Shown: piece by piece, positions 20,776 through 29,612 of the stretch
Layout: every line of letters starts with the position of its first letter
Numbering within the stretch: position 1 is the stretch's first letter
Source: Deltaproteobacteria bacterium
GTDB lineage: Bacteria > JADJOY01
Assembly: GCA_016713535.1 (NCBI GenBank)
Contig: JADJOY010000017.1
Coordinates: 1-64,000, forward strand
DNA length: 64,000 bases
Direction: 5' to 3'
The notes under the pieces: model-generated
What the model was told of the DNA's origin: nothing
Database searches by the model: none
The model's input: only the letters and a program-made list of their open reading frames with translations
Translations under genes and position numbers: made by a program

Positions 20776-21918
20776 TCAAGGCAGGAAGCGCTGCGAGGCG
20801 GCGAGCTTCTTGGGCAGGTACTCGTCGATCACGTAGTTGAGGCCCCACTTGGCGAGGGCCTGCTGCTCGGCGCGCACTCCCATCTTGAGCAAGAGCTCGA
20901 TCGCGTCGCGCCACGGCTTGTGGCTCTGGAAGAACGGGTCGTTCTTGATCGCATCCTTGGCGCGCTTGATGTCGACGTCCTGGAGCGGGTGGGTGGGCAG
21001 CTTGTAGTCGACGATGTCCTGCGGCGTGACCCCCAGGAAGTGGGCCTGCGGCACGCAGAAGAACTGGCTCAGGTGCGCGGCGTTGCCCGAGCCCACCTTG
21101 AGGCTGCGGTAGATGTTCGAGATCCCGTACGGGTCGCAGTCGACGAACGCGTAGACGGGGATCTTCTTCTCGTCGGCGAGGCGGCGGATGAAGCGCCGGC
21201 ACGCGCGCGTCGGCACGCCGCCCATCGCCACCAGGATGCAGTTGGCGGACTTCCAGAAGGTGTGGATGTGCAGCCGCTGGAACATGCCGCTGGTCTCGAT
21301 CGCGAGGATGAACTTGGCGTTGGTCTTGAATCCCAGGTGCTCGACCGAGTGCGGGATCGTGTACGAGCCGGTGCCCTGGCGCGTGCAGTCGATCTCGATG
21401 GTGTCGCCGCTGAGCGGATCGCGGTCGACGATCACCAGCTCGCCCGCGACCGCGCCGCCGTGCTCCTCGGGGTAGAAGCGGAGTTGCTCGCGGCTGACAC
21501 CGTCGAGGCTCACCAGCGCCTCGATGTCGTCCATGATGGTGTCGGACTCGACCTGCTCGTCGAAGCGCGCCTCGCCCCAGTTCTTGGACTGGTAGTACGC
21601 GTCTCGCTTGGTGGCGAAGTCGTCGCCCTCGATGAGCTCCTTCGAGAGCGCCATCATCTTGAGCGTCTGCGCGAAGGTCTTCGCCGTGCCGACGGTGAGC
21701 TGGCGGCTCTTGCGGCCCTTGCCGAGCTCGAAGTAGCCGTTCTTCGGGTTGTAGCGGACGTTCGAGAGGTTGCGGGTGGGGAAGGCGACGTGCGGTTTGC
21801 CGCCCTTGATCGCGACCTTGTGGATGTCCGCGGCGACACCGCGGATGGCGGCCAGGGTCTCGGGGTCCTTCTTCCCCGAGAGCACCGAGTGACGGGATTC
21901 GGTGGTCTTCTTGCTCAC
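20776..21918 (-). CDS. top6A: DNA topoisomerase VI subunit A (Spo11-like)
   Basis: A 380-residue catalytic subunit of type IIB topoisomerase, which makes double-strand breaks through a tyrosine. The winged-helix 5Y-CAP domain contains TKRDAYYQSK (Tyr pair at 108-109). The Toprim domain shows AIETSGMFQRL (catalytic Glu) and VDCDPYGISNIYRSL (DxD). GTG 21918 overlaps the stop of the B subunit by 4 bases (GTGA), so the two are translationally coupled. Length fits the archaeal A subunit. Topoisomerase VI is standard in archaea and plants but sporadic in bacteria. Confidence 0.93.
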   Translation of the reverse strand: MSKKTTESRHSVLSGKKDPETLAAIRGVAADIHKVAIKGGKPHVAFPTRNLSNVRYNPKNGYFELGKGRKSRQLTVGTAKTFAQTLKMMALSKELIEGDDFATKRDAYYQSKNWGEARFDEQVESDTIMDDIEALVSLDGVSREQLRFYPEEHGGAVAGELVIVDRDPLSGDTIEIDCTRQGTGSYTIPHSVEHLGFKTNAKFILAIETSGMFQRLHIHTFWKSANCILVAMGGVPTRACRRFIRRLADEKKIPVYAFVDCDPYGISNIYRSLKVGSGNAAHLSQFFCVPQAHFLGVTPQDIVDYKLPTHPLQDVDIKRAKDAIKNDPFFQSHKPWRDAIELLLKMGVRAEQQALAKWGLNYVIDEYLPKKLAASQRFLP

Positions 21919-23771
21919 AGTTGCCGGCTCCGGGCGAGGGTGTCGCTCAGCACGTCGACGGTCTTCTTCCGGTCCTCGTCGGTGAGACCGAGGATCTCCT
22001 GCAGCGCGATGCCGATGTGCGGGATGTACTTCTCGATGTAGGCGAACTTCTTGGCGGCGTCGGCCTCGCGACGGCGGCGCTTGATGTGCGCGCCGAGCTT
22101 GCGGCCGGTCTCCTGCAGCGCGAGACGGAACTCCTTGATGATCTCGGGGTAGTGGGCGATCGCCTCCTTCGATTCGGAGGTGTAGGGCACCCACACGCTC
22201 GCGATGTGCACCATCACCACCAGCGGGCCGATCGGGAGCGCGCCCTTGGGCTGCTGGAGCCCGTAGTTCCGCCAGTCGGTGTTGATCACGCTCTTGGTCA
22301 CCGCGCACGCCGACTGCTGGTAGAGGAGCGGCACGCGGTTGGCGAAGCGCAGCAGCCGCACGGTCTCGTCGGCGGGCATGCCGCCGCCGTACGCGAGCGC
22401 CACCTCCACCACGAACGGGTTGCCGCGGTAGACGGTGGGCTTGCGCGACGTGGCCTCGCAGAAGATGTCGGTCTCGGCGCCCTTCTCGAGCTCCTTCAGG
22501 AGACCGGCCTTGAGCAGCTCCTCGCCGATCGGCACCACGCAGTCGGTGGGCGGGATGCGGATCTTTGTGGCGCCGATCGCGTGGAAGAGCGCGTCGGCCT
22601 GCTCGCGGCTCGTGGAGCCCGGCTTGATCGAGAGCGAGAGCTTGGCGGTCTTGAGGATCTCCTCCGCGACGCCCGCGCTCACCCGCGAGAAATCCTCGAC
22701 GAGGAAGCTCTTCACGCTGCGCGCCTTGGTGATCTTGAGCATGTCGATCAGGGCACCGAGCTCGATCCCGTGCGGGTGCGGCTTGAGCTCGCGCGGCGGC
22801 GGCGGCAGCTCCTTGGTGGCGCGCTGGAACTCGATGGTCTCGCCCTCGGGCGTCCGATAGGTGAGGGCGACGTGCGGGTTCGCGATGGCGGTCTGGCGCA
22901 GGTAGTCGTCGACCGACTGGCGGCCCTTCTGGTAGCGCGCCTCGAGCTCGATCTCGACGCGGGTGCCGTGGCCGCGGTGCCAGTCGCACGCCTCCTTGAA
23001 GAGGATCTCGGGGGTGTTCTTGCGGCTGTCGATCTTGAGGTCCATCCGCACCGCGTGCTTGCGCGGCCCGGTGCGCGAGATGACCTTGAGCGGCTTGCCG
23101 GTGGTGAGGGTGCCGTAGAGCCCCGCGGCGCTGATGCCGATGCCCTGCTGGCCGCGGCTCATTCTCAGGCGGTGGAACTTCGAGCCGTAGAGCAGCCGCG
23201 CGAAGATGTTGGGGATCTGCTGCTCGACGATGCCCGGGCCGTTGTCCTCCATCACCACCCGGAAGCGGTCTTCCTTCTCGGTGGGGTGGATCTCGACCAC
23301 GATCTCGGGGAGGATGCCGGCCTCCTCGCACGCGTCGAGGGAGTTGTCGACGCCCTCGCGGACCGCCGTCAGCAGCGCCTTCTTGGGGTTGTCGAAGCCG
23401 AGCAGGTGGCGGTTCTTGGTGAAGAACTCGGAGATCGAGATCTCCTTCTGGTTCTTCGCCATGTCCTGGGCGGTCCGGCGCGTGCCCGCGCCGGAGCCCG
23501 AGCCCGACGAGCCGCCGCCCGCGGGCGACTTCGGCGCGGCGCCGTCGGCCGCGGCGGGTGCGGCGGGCGAAGCGGCCGCCGCGTCGCTCGCGCTCGCCGC
23601 GGCGCCGGGGTCGGGCTCGAGGTCGATCGAGGAGGGCGTCGCGGCGGGCGCCGGCTGGTGCGGCTTCGAGGGCGTGGCGGGCGCGGTGGCTGCCGGCTGA
23701 GAGGCCGCGGCCGGGGCCGCCCCGCCGAAGTCGAGGGTCGGCTCAACGGAGGAGGAACCACGAGGGGCCAT
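21915..23771 (-). CDS. top6B: DNA topoisomerase VI subunit B (GHKL ATPase)
   Basis: A 618-residue ATPase subunit that dimerises on ATP binding and passes DNA through the break made by subunit A. GHKL motifs: EGVDNSLDACEEAG (N box), VMEDNGPGI (G1), RGQQGIGISAAGLYG (G2). The transducer region carries the conserved NRVPLLYQQSACAVTKSV segment. ATG 23771 follows AGGAG at five bases and gives an N-terminal extension of about 103 residues, low-complexity and rich in Ala, Pro and Ser, before MAKNQKEISISEFF, where other family members begin. The extension is an oddity: probably disordered, possibly regulatory. It is first in the top6B-top6A-SCP2 order. Confidence 0.93.
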   Translation of the reverse strand: MAPRGSSSVEPTLDFGGAAPAAASQPAATAPATPSKPHQPAPAATPSSIDLEPDPGAAASASDAAAASPAAPAAADGAAPKSPAGGGSSGSGSGAGTRRTAQDMAKNQKEISISEFFTKNRHLLGFDNPKKALLTAVREGVDNSLDACEEAGILPEIVVEIHPTEKEDRFRVVMEDNGPGIVEQQIPNIFARLLYGSKFHRLRMSRGQQGIGISAAGLYGTLTTGKPLKVISRTGPRKHAVRMDLKIDSRKNTPEILFKEACDWHRGHGTRVEIELEARYQKGRQSVDDYLRQTAIANPHVALTYRTPEGETIEFQRATKELPPPPRELKPHPHGIELGALIDMLKITKARSVKSFLVEDFSRVSAGVAEEILKTAKLSLSIKPGSTSREQADALFHAIGATKIRIPPTDCVVPIGEELLKAGLLKELEKGAETDIFCEATSRKPTVYRGNPFVVEVALAYGGGMPADETVRLLRFANRVPLLYQQSACAVTKSVINTDWRNYGLQQPKGALPIGPLVVMVHIASVWVPYTSESKEAIAHYPEIIKEFRLALQETGRKLGAHIKRRRREADAAKKFAYIEKYIPHIGIALQEILGLTDEDRKKTVDVLSDTLARSRQL

Positions 23772-23963
23772 CGGGACTCCTGGAAGGCGGGGTAGGGAGG
23801 GAGGCGCGAGGCGCCACGTACGCGGTTCGAGGGCCGCGCCTCGCGCGGCTGAACCCACTGGATCTAGTGGACACGGGAGCGGTGGTCAAGCAGCGATCTC
23901 GGCTCGCGCGAGGCCGCGCGCCGCCTCGGTTCGGAACCCCGCGGCGACCGGGCCGGCGGCGCT

Positions 23964-24362
23964 TCAGGGCTCTTCGGGGCGCCGTGTCGGCGCCGCCGAG
24001 CCGCCGCCGAGGGCGGAACGCTCACGCTCCTCGGCCTCGCGCATGCTGCGCATGGCGTTGCGCGCCTTCTGCGCCGCGTCCTCGACGTGGGGCGTGGTCT
24101 TGGAGCCGGCGAGGATCCCCTCGATTCCGGCCGTGGTGCCCGGCTCCGTGAGGGGCGAGCCGCCGCTGTCCGAGCGAGGGCGCTCACCTCGCGGCGCGTT
24201 GGCAGGGCGTGGATCGGCGCTGGCGGGCGCGCCGCTGGCGTCGAGGCCGCTCGCGGCACCGCTCGCGGCGGCCGGCGCGTGGGAATGGCGCGCGCGGCCC
24301 TGGTACGCGGCGAGCGCGAGGGCGCCCGCGAGCACGACCAGCACCCAGCCGAGGCGGTTCAT
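23964..24362 (-). CDS. Hypothetical membrane-anchored protein
   Basis: 132 residues. One N-terminal helix (LGWVLVVLAGALALAAYQG) anchors a soluble, disordered Ala/Ser/Pro/Arg-rich region and a short predicted helical segment (VEDAAQKARNAMRSMREAEE). No family recognised. It follows the Flp pilin gene by 25 bases on the same strand and so may be an accessory to the pilin; the evidence is only positional. Confidence 0.55.
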   Translation of the reverse strand: MNRLGWVLVVLAGALALAAYQGRARHSHAPAAASGAASGLDASGAPASADPRPANAPRGERPRSDSGGSPLTEPGTTAGIEGILAGSKTTPHVEDAAQKARNAMRSMREAEERERSALGGGSAAPTRRPEEP

Positions 24363-24387
24363 CGCACGACGTCCCGACGCACGTCCG

Positions 24388-24603
24388 TCAGCCGGCGTCG
24401 CCGACCGGCGCGCTCGAGATGGCGTCCTGGATCGCCGAGAAGATGTCGACGATCTGGAGGCGGATGCGGGTCAGCGCGCTGATCCCCGCGATGGCCACGA
24501 TCCCGCAGATCAGCGCGTATTCGATCGAGGTCTGCGCGTCGTCCTCGGACCACAGCCGCGACGCGAGCGCGCCGAGCTCGGAGAGGATGCGGTCGAAGGG
24601 CAT
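24388..24603 (-). CDS. Flp/Fap-type pilin
   Basis: A 71-residue type IVb pilin subunit. The family core DDAQTSIEYALICGIVAIAG has the conserved Glu five residues into the mature protein, followed by one long hydrophobic helix; the leader (MPFDRILSELGALASRLWS) is short. The remaining Tad machinery (CpaA-F, TadABC) is not in the window. It is divergent from the cyclophilin gene, with a 250-bp spacer that should hold both promoters. Confidence 0.85.
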   Translation of the reverse strand: MPFDRILSELGALASRLWSEDDAQTSIEYALICGIVAIAGISALTRIRLQIVDIFSAIQDAISSAPVGDAG

Positions 24604-24853
24604 GGGGACGCGTGAAGGATACGAGCCGCGGCGGATCGCGGCCGCTCCTCGGATACCACGCCCATCGCGACGAATCCAGCGCGTCACACCCCGGCCCTTG
24701 CGTCGCGACCTGCTCCGTCCTATCCAATGAGTGCGGGCCGAGCCAAGGTGTGCGAATGGGAGCCACACTAGGCGAGCACCTCGCGCGCCGCCGTGCCGAT
24801 CGCGCGCGGCCGCCAACCGATACCTCGGCGGGTCCCGAGGGGAGGAGAGCCAC

Positions 24854-25474
24854 TTGATCAGCGCCTCGAGAGCAAGGTCCGCCGTTCGCTTCGCCCTCAC
24901 CGCCTGCGCGGTGCTCGTCACCGCGACCGCCGCGTCGGCCCAGGACGACGCGGCGTGGAACGCCAAGTTCGAGGAGCGCTTCAAGGGCGTGCTCAAGCCC
25001 AAGACCGAATACAAGGCGGTCGTGACGATGGAGAAGGGCGGATCGTTCACGATCCTGTTCGATCCGTCGATCGCGCCCAATCACGTCGCCAACTTCGTGG
25101 CGCTGGCGCGCAAGGGCTTCTACGACGGCACCACGTTCCACCGCGTGATCCCCGGCTTCATGGCGCAGGGTGGCGATCCGACCGGCTCCGGCACCGGCGG
25201 CCCCGGCTACACCATCAAGGCCGAGTTCAACTCGACCAAGCACGTGCGCGGCACGGTGTCGATGGCGCGCAAGCCGGACCCCGACTCGGCCGGCAGCCAG
25301 TTCTTCGTGTGCTTCGGCGAGACGCAGAGCCTGGACAACCAGTACACGGTGTTCGGCAAGGTGGTGCAGGGCATGGACGTGGTCGACAAGATCACGCCGC
25401 GCGACCCGATGCGGGCGACGACGCCCGGCGACAAGATCCAGAAGGTCGAGATCCAGGAAGCACCCAAGTCTTGA
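24854..25474 (+). CDS. Periplasmic cyclophilin-type peptidyl-prolyl isomerase
   Basis: A 206-residue PPIase that catalyses cis-trans isomerisation of prolyl bonds. TTG 24854 is set by a perfect SD (GGAGGAGAG, 24841-24849) and yields a Sec signal peptide cleaved after ATAASA. Cyclophilin core: NFVALARKGFYDGTTFHRVI, GFMAQGGDPTGSGTGGPGY, GTVSMARKPDPDSAGSQFFV and YTVFGKVVQGMDVVDKI, with the catalytic Arg in FHRVI and the Gln in FMAQGGD present. The usual active-site Trp is not evident. It probably acts in folding exported proteins, and is followed by an adenylate-forming homologue 20 bases on. Confidence 0.93.
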   Translation: MISASRARSAVRFALTACAVLVTATAASAQDDAAWNAKFEERFKGVLKPKTEYKAVVTMEKGGSFTILFDPSIAPNHVANFVALARKGFYDGTTFHRVIPGFMAQGGDPTGSGTGGPGYTIKAEFNSTKHVRGTVSMARKPDPDSAGSQFFVCFGETQSLDNQYTVFGKVVQGMDVVDKITPRDPMRATTPGDKIQKVEIQEAPKS

Positions 25475-25493
25475 GGCGCGAGAGCGAGTCATC

Positions 25494-26810
25494 GTGTTGA
25501 GCGCAGCCGCGGGCCCCGCCACTCTCGCAGGATTGATCGCGCCGGAGCTGGCGGCCGACGACTCGCGAGTCGCGGTCGTCGAGCCCACTCGTCAGATCAC
25601 CTTCACGGCCCTCGACCACGAGGCCGATCGGATGGGGGCCGCGCTGCTCGCGCTCGGCCTGCGCAACGGCGATCGGGTGCTCTTGTGGATGGAGTCGTGC
25701 GCCGAGTGGCTGGCGGCGGTGCTCGGGATCGCGCGGGCGGGCTGCACGCTCGTGACCCTCGACCCCGCGGCGGGACCGGGGGAGCTGGCGCGCGCGCTCG
25801 GCCAGAGTCGCGCGCGGGTCGCGATCGTCTCGGGGCGCCCGATCCACGGCGATCGGATGCCTGTGCTCAAGGAGGTCGCGCCGCAGTGTTTTCGCGGTGA
25901 GCCGGGCGCCACCCACTGCAGCGAGCTGCCCGAGCTACGCAACGTCGTGGTGAGCGGCAGCGACATCCCCGACGGTTGCTTCGCGACCACTGCGGCGGTC
26001 GGCCTCGGCCGCGGTATCTCGCGCGACCGGCTGGTGTCGCGCATCATCAACACCGATCCCTGCTCTGCCGCGTGGATCGCGTTCGGCTCGGCGCTCGATG
26101 GGCGACACCGCGGGATCGTGCTCTCGCACAGCGCGCTCAGCGCGCGGGTCGGCGCGCTGGCGCGGCTCATGGGGCCGGCCACCGGGCCGGTGCTGCTCGC
26201 GGGCTCGCTCTCGGACGTGAGCACGGCGCTGGTGGGCTCGCTGGTCTCGCTCTGGCGCGGCGCCTCGCAGGTGCTGGTCGACGCCACCGACGTCGGCGAG
26301 ATGCTCGGGTGGATCCCGCGGCTCTCGGCGAGCGAGGTGGTGGCGTCGCCGTACGTCGCGCACGTGCTGCTCCGCCATCCCGATCGGCCGCGGTGGGGGA
26401 TCGAGCGGCTCGCGCTCACCGTGCTCCATCCGGCGCACCTGCCGATCGATCCGGTGGGGGCGCAGTTCCGCGTCGACGACGCGACGTCGCTGATCGAGCT
26501 GGTGAGCTGCAGCGAGGCCACCGGGCCGATCGCCACCGTGTGGCCGCCCGAGCGCAGCGCGTTGCTCGAGGGCTTCGACGCCCGCGTGCCGCTGCCCTCG
26601 AGCGACGGCAGCGGGCTCATCGAGGTGAAGAGCGCCGGGCTGATGCTCGGCTACGAAGGCGACGAGGCGGCGACCCACAAGCTGATCCAGGACGGCTGGC
26701 TCGCGCTGCCGGTGCCGGGCGTGGTCGAGGCGGATGGCACGCGGGTGCGCTTCGACGCCGGCGTCGCCGCGGCGAGCCCCGCGGTCGAGCACCCCTCGCT
26801 GCTCGGCTGA
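25494..26810 (+). CDS. Degenerate adenylate-forming (AMP-binding) protein
   Basis: 438 residues. The N-terminal fold matches acyl-CoA synthetases (ITFTALDHEADRMGAALLAL; GDRVLLWMESCAEWLAAVLG; ARAGCTLVTLDPAAGPGELA), but key catalytic motifs are lost: the P-loop SGTTGxPKG is replaced by IAFGSALDGRHRGIVLSH, the aromatic-GxTE motif by SCSEATGPIA, and the protein ends after LGYEGDEAATHK without the C-terminal lysine domain. It is about 100 residues shorter than typical members. GTG 25494 lies 20 bases after the cyclophilin gene. I regard it as a probable pseudo-enzyme or a specialised binder; catalytic activity seems unlikely. Confidence 0.72.
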   Translation: MLSAAAGPATLAGLIAPELAADDSRVAVVEPTRQITFTALDHEADRMGAALLALGLRNGDRVLLWMESCAEWLAAVLGIARAGCTLVTLDPAAGPGELARALGQSRARVAIVSGRPIHGDRMPVLKEVAPQCFRGEPGATHCSELPELRNVVVSGSDIPDGCFATTAAVGLGRGISRDRLVSRIINTDPCSAAWIAFGSALDGRHRGIVLSHSALSARVGALARLMGPATGPVLLAGSLSDVSTALVGSLVSLWRGASQVLVDATDVGEMLGWIPRLSASEVVASPYVAHVLLRHPDRPRWGIERLALTVLHPAHLPIDPVGAQFRVDDATSLIELVSCSEATGPIATVWPPERSALLEGFDARVPLPSSDGSGLIEVKSAGLMLGYEGDEAATHKLIQDGWLALPVPGVVEADGTRVRFDAGVAAASPAVEHPSLLG

Positions 26811-26926
26811 GACGATCGGTCGGCGGGACCACCTCCGGCGGTCGGCCTCGAACGGCTTGCGGCCCGACGGCAGTCGGGCCCTCCGAGGGCGAGCGTGGTC
26901 GGTGGAAGACGGCGGAGGTTGCCGGG

Positions 26927-27205
26927 CTAGTTCACCGAGGTGTACGCCTCGGCGATCGCACGCCGGAAGCGCGGCGCGTGGATGAGGTCGAAGGTCGAGC
27001 CGGAGCCGGGGAAGTACCCCTCGGCGACCTGGCGTGCCTGCGACACCAGCGCGGAGGCGTCCTGGAGCGAGAGCTGGCCACGCCGGATCATCGCGAGCGC
27101 GAGGTCGAGGTAGCGCGTGAGCCGCACCACGCGGCGATCCTCCTCGCGGACCTCGGGGGGGTAGCCACGCAGCGGGTCGTCGGAGGTTCGCGGGGGCTTG
27201 CTCAT
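26927..27205 (-). CDS. Small hypothetical protein
   Basis: 92 residues, no signal peptide or membrane segment. Charged, helical composition (PEVREEDRRVVRLTRYLDLA, then LSLQDASALVSQARQVAEGY). I recognise no family. It is the last gene of the lspA-lgt-lipoprotein group on this strand, 43 bases after the lipoprotein gene, and convergent with the adenylate-forming gene. Confidence 0.55.
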   Translation of the reverse strand: MSKPPRTSDDPLRGYPPEVREEDRRVVRLTRYLDLALAMIRRGQLSLQDASALVSQARQVAEGYFPGSGSTFDLIHAPRFRRAIAEAYTSVN

Positions 27206-27248
27206 GCCCCAGGAATACCACCGTCCGCGAGCCGGCGCTCGCGCTGAT

Positions 27249-27659
27249 TCACCGGGGTAAGGACTCGAGGGCGTCGCCGGTGACGGAGTCGGTGGGGTCG
27301 AGCGCGCGCGCGCGCTCGAGCGCCCGCTGCGCGCCCGCCCGGTCACCGTCGTCACGGTAGGCGACGCCGAGATCCCGCCACAGCGACGCCTGGCCGTCGC
27401 AGAGCTGCACGGCTTGCTGCAGCACGTGGATGCGCTCGCTGGCGTTGGCGAGGCGCTCGGCCCGGGTCGCGAGGGCATTGGCGCGCCGGCAGTCGCCGCT
27501 CGGCGGTGGCGGCGCGGGCGGCGCCACCGCCGGAGCGGGCGGCGGGGTCTGGCCGAGGCCCGGACCGGCCGGAGGTCCGCTGGCGGGGCAGCCCAGCGCG
27601 CCGCACGCCAGCCCGGCGCCCACGAGGAGGGTCACCCAGGCGCGACGATGACGTGTCAC
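27249..27659 (-). CDS. Small lipoprotein with TPR-like repeats
   Basis: 136 residues. GTG 27659 overlaps the lgt stop by 4 bases (GTGA). The signal peptide with lipobox (GALGC) precedes a Pro/Ala linker and a helical part that reads as one and a half TPR units (AVQLCDGQASLWRDLGVAYR; GDRAGAQRALERARALDP). It is encoded directly after the two enzymes that mature lipoproteins, so it is a likely substrate of them. Partner unknown. Confidence 0.65.
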   Translation of the reverse strand: MTRHRRAWVTLLVGAGLACGALGCPASGPPAGPGLGQTPPPAPAVAPPAPPPPSGDCRRANALATRAERLANASERIHVLQQAVQLCDGQASLWRDLGVAYRDDGDRAGAQRALERARALDPTDSVTGDALESLPR

Positions 27660-29047
27660 GACACCTCCGCTCGAACCGCTGGCGAGGCCGTCCCGCGGGC
27701 ACTGAAGGCGAGCGCCGCGAGCCCGATCACCACCAGCGGGATGCTGACCACCTGCGATTCCGCGAGTGGCACCGGCCCCAGGTGAACGAAGCCACGCGGG
27801 TCGTTGCGCAGGAACTCGATCGCGAACCGGAAGGTCCCATACACCGCCAGCATGACGTAGAAGAGCTGCCCCCGGCGGCCGAGCCTCGGCTTGAGCCAGG
27901 TCAGCAGCAGGAAGATCGCCACGTCGCCGAGCGACGACATCACCTGCGTCGGGTAGAGCGGCACGAAGCGCGGCGACAGGCTGTCCTTCGCGGTGATCAC
28001 CACCGAGAGCGGGAAGTCCGGCGCCACCTTGCCGTGGCAGCACCCGGCCGCCGCGCAGCCCAGCCGTCCGAACGCGATGCCGAGCATGATCGACGGGCTG
28101 GTGATGTCCGCGACCCTGAGGAAGCTCAAGCCTCGGGCCCAGCAGAACGCGAGGCTGAAGAGCACCGCGCCCAGGAAGCCGCCGTAGTAGGTCAGGCCGC
28201 CGTTCCAGATGCGCAGGATCTCGAGGAGGTTGTCGCGGCGGTAGGCCGGGTAGTGAAACGCCACGTGCTGCACCCAGCCGAGCGTGACCGCGAGCGCGGC
28301 TGCCAGCGCGACGCGTAGCGCCGGGCGGCGAGCCGGCTGGTGGTAGCGGCGGGCGACGATCGGCACCAGCACGATCGCGAGCGCCGCCGCGTAGCCGAAC
28401 ACCTCGACCAGCGAGCCGCCCGGCTCGCCACCGCCGAAGCGGTGCAGCGCCGCCGAGCCGGCGGCGACGGCAATCGCGGCGACCCACACCTCGGCGTGGC
28501 GCCACACGGTTCGAGGCGCGCCCGGGAGGCGGCTCGCGCTCGCGCGCGCGTAGGCCACCAGAGCGCCGGTCGCCAGAACCCCTGCGCCGAGCGCGCCCAG
28601 CTCCACGGCGGTCGACGCCGTGGCCGCGGTACGCTCGGCGAGCTGCATGAGCGCGATCCCCCACAGCGCCAGCGCAGCGAGCGGCCAGTGCGGCTCGAGT
28701 GGCCGCTCGCCGCGCTCGCGACCGGCGCGGCGCGCGAGCAGGGCCAGGACCCCCGCCACCGCGAGCGCCGACACCACGAACACGCCACGCCCGTCCCACA
28801 GCCGGAGCAGCGGGTGGGGGCCGGCGGTGAACTGCTCGTGGAACACGATCACGTGGAACACCCGCGATCCCACGATCGACGCCACCAGGATCCAGGTGCA
28901 GAGATCGAGGATCGCGTCGACGTCCTCGCCGAGCCGCTCCGCCTCGCGCGCCGCGAGGTAGATGCCGACGACGAAGCCGATCGCGAGGAAGACGCCGTAG
29001 CTGTGGAGGAAGAAGCCGTCGCCGAATCGGATCAGGATCGGTCGCAC
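27656..29047 (-). CDS. lgt: Prolipoprotein diacylglyceryl transferase, enlarged
   Basis: 463 residues, against about 260-300 in typical Lgt. The enzyme transfers diacylglycerol from phosphatidylglycerol to the lipobox cysteine in the inner membrane. N-terminal HSYGVFLAIGFVVGIYLA and C-terminal RIWNGGLTYYGGFLGA, GRLGCAAAGCCHGK and LYPTQVMSSL are family-typical. Between them an extra stretch of about 190 residues with four or five hydrophobic helices is inserted. Its borders look duplicated: FHVIVFHEQF...LLRLWDG before the insert resembles QHVAFHYPAY...ILRIWNG after it. Overlaps the downstream lipoprotein gene and follows lspA by 40 bases. Confidence 0.88.
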   Translation of the reverse strand: MRPILIRFGDGFFLHSYGVFLAIGFVVGIYLAAREAERLGEDVDAILDLCTWILVASIVGSRVFHVIVFHEQFTAGPHPLLRLWDGRGVFVVSALAVAGVLALLARRAGRERGERPLEPHWPLAALALWGIALMQLAERTAATASTAVELGALGAGVLATGALVAYARASASRLPGAPRTVWRHAEVWVAAIAVAAGSAALHRFGGGEPGGSLVEVFGYAAALAIVLVPIVARRYHQPARRPALRVALAAALAVTLGWVQHVAFHYPAYRRDNLLEILRIWNGGLTYYGGFLGAVLFSLAFCWARGLSFLRVADITSPSIMLGIAFGRLGCAAAGCCHGKVAPDFPLSVVITAKDSLSPRFVPLYPTQVMSSLGDVAIFLLLTWLKPRLGRRGQLFYVMLAVYGTFRFAIEFLRNDPRGFVHLGPVPLAESQVVSIPLVVIGLAALAFSARGTASPAVRAEVS

Positions 29048-29087
29048 GGGGCGAGGCGGGACGCGTGGGGCGCGGGGCTTGGCCGGG

Positions 29088-29612
29088 TCAGGCTTTGGCG
29101 GATGGCTCGCCCGGCGGCGCCGCCGCGGCGGGCTCGGCGTCGGGGTGGCGCACCAGGTCGATCATCAGCATACCCACCCCCACCACGATCGCGATGTCGG
29201 CGACGTTGAACGCCGGCCAGTGGTAGCGACCGCGATAGAAGTCGAGGAAGTCGATCACCTCGCCGAGGCGGATGCGGTCGATCAGGTTTCCGATCGCGCC
29301 CCCCAGCACCAGGCTGAGCGCGGTGACCAGCCCCCAGCGGTCGTCGGGTGCCTTGCGGATCATCCCCACCACGAGAGCGATCGCCGCGACCGAGAGCACC
29401 AGGAACACCGGTCCGCGCACCGTCGGGCTCATGCTCGCGAACAGCCCGAACGCGCCGCCGCGGTTGCGCACGTGCACCAGATCGAAGAGACCCTCGATCA
29501 CCGGCACGTGGTGGGCGAGCGCGATGCGCACGTTCACGAGCTGCTTGGTCCACTGGTCGAGCGCGGCGGCGAGCGCCGACACCGCGATCAACACGATCCA
29601 TTTCGACTTCAT
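29088..29612 (-). CDS. lspA: Signal peptidase II (lipoprotein signal peptidase)
   Basis: 174 residues, four membrane helices. It cleaves the signal peptide from diacylated prolipoproteins in the inner membrane. The conserved blocks are all present: DQWTKQLV near the N-terminus, VRNRGGAFG, GGAIGNLIDRIRLGEVIDFL (with one catalytic Asp) and FNVADIAIVVG (the second catalytic Asp). The C-terminal tail is Ala/Pro-rich and cytoplasmic. It stands upstream of lgt, so both steps of lipoprotein maturation are co-encoded. Confidence 0.95.
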   Translation of the reverse strand: MKSKWIVLIAVSALAAALDQWTKQLVNVRIALAHHVPVIEGLFDLVHVRNRGGAFGLFASMSPTVRGPVFLVLSVAAIALVVGMIRKAPDDRWGLVTALSLVLGGAIGNLIDRIRLGEVIDFLDFYRGRYHWPAFNVADIAIVVGVGMLMIDLVRHPDAEPAAAAPPGEPSAKA

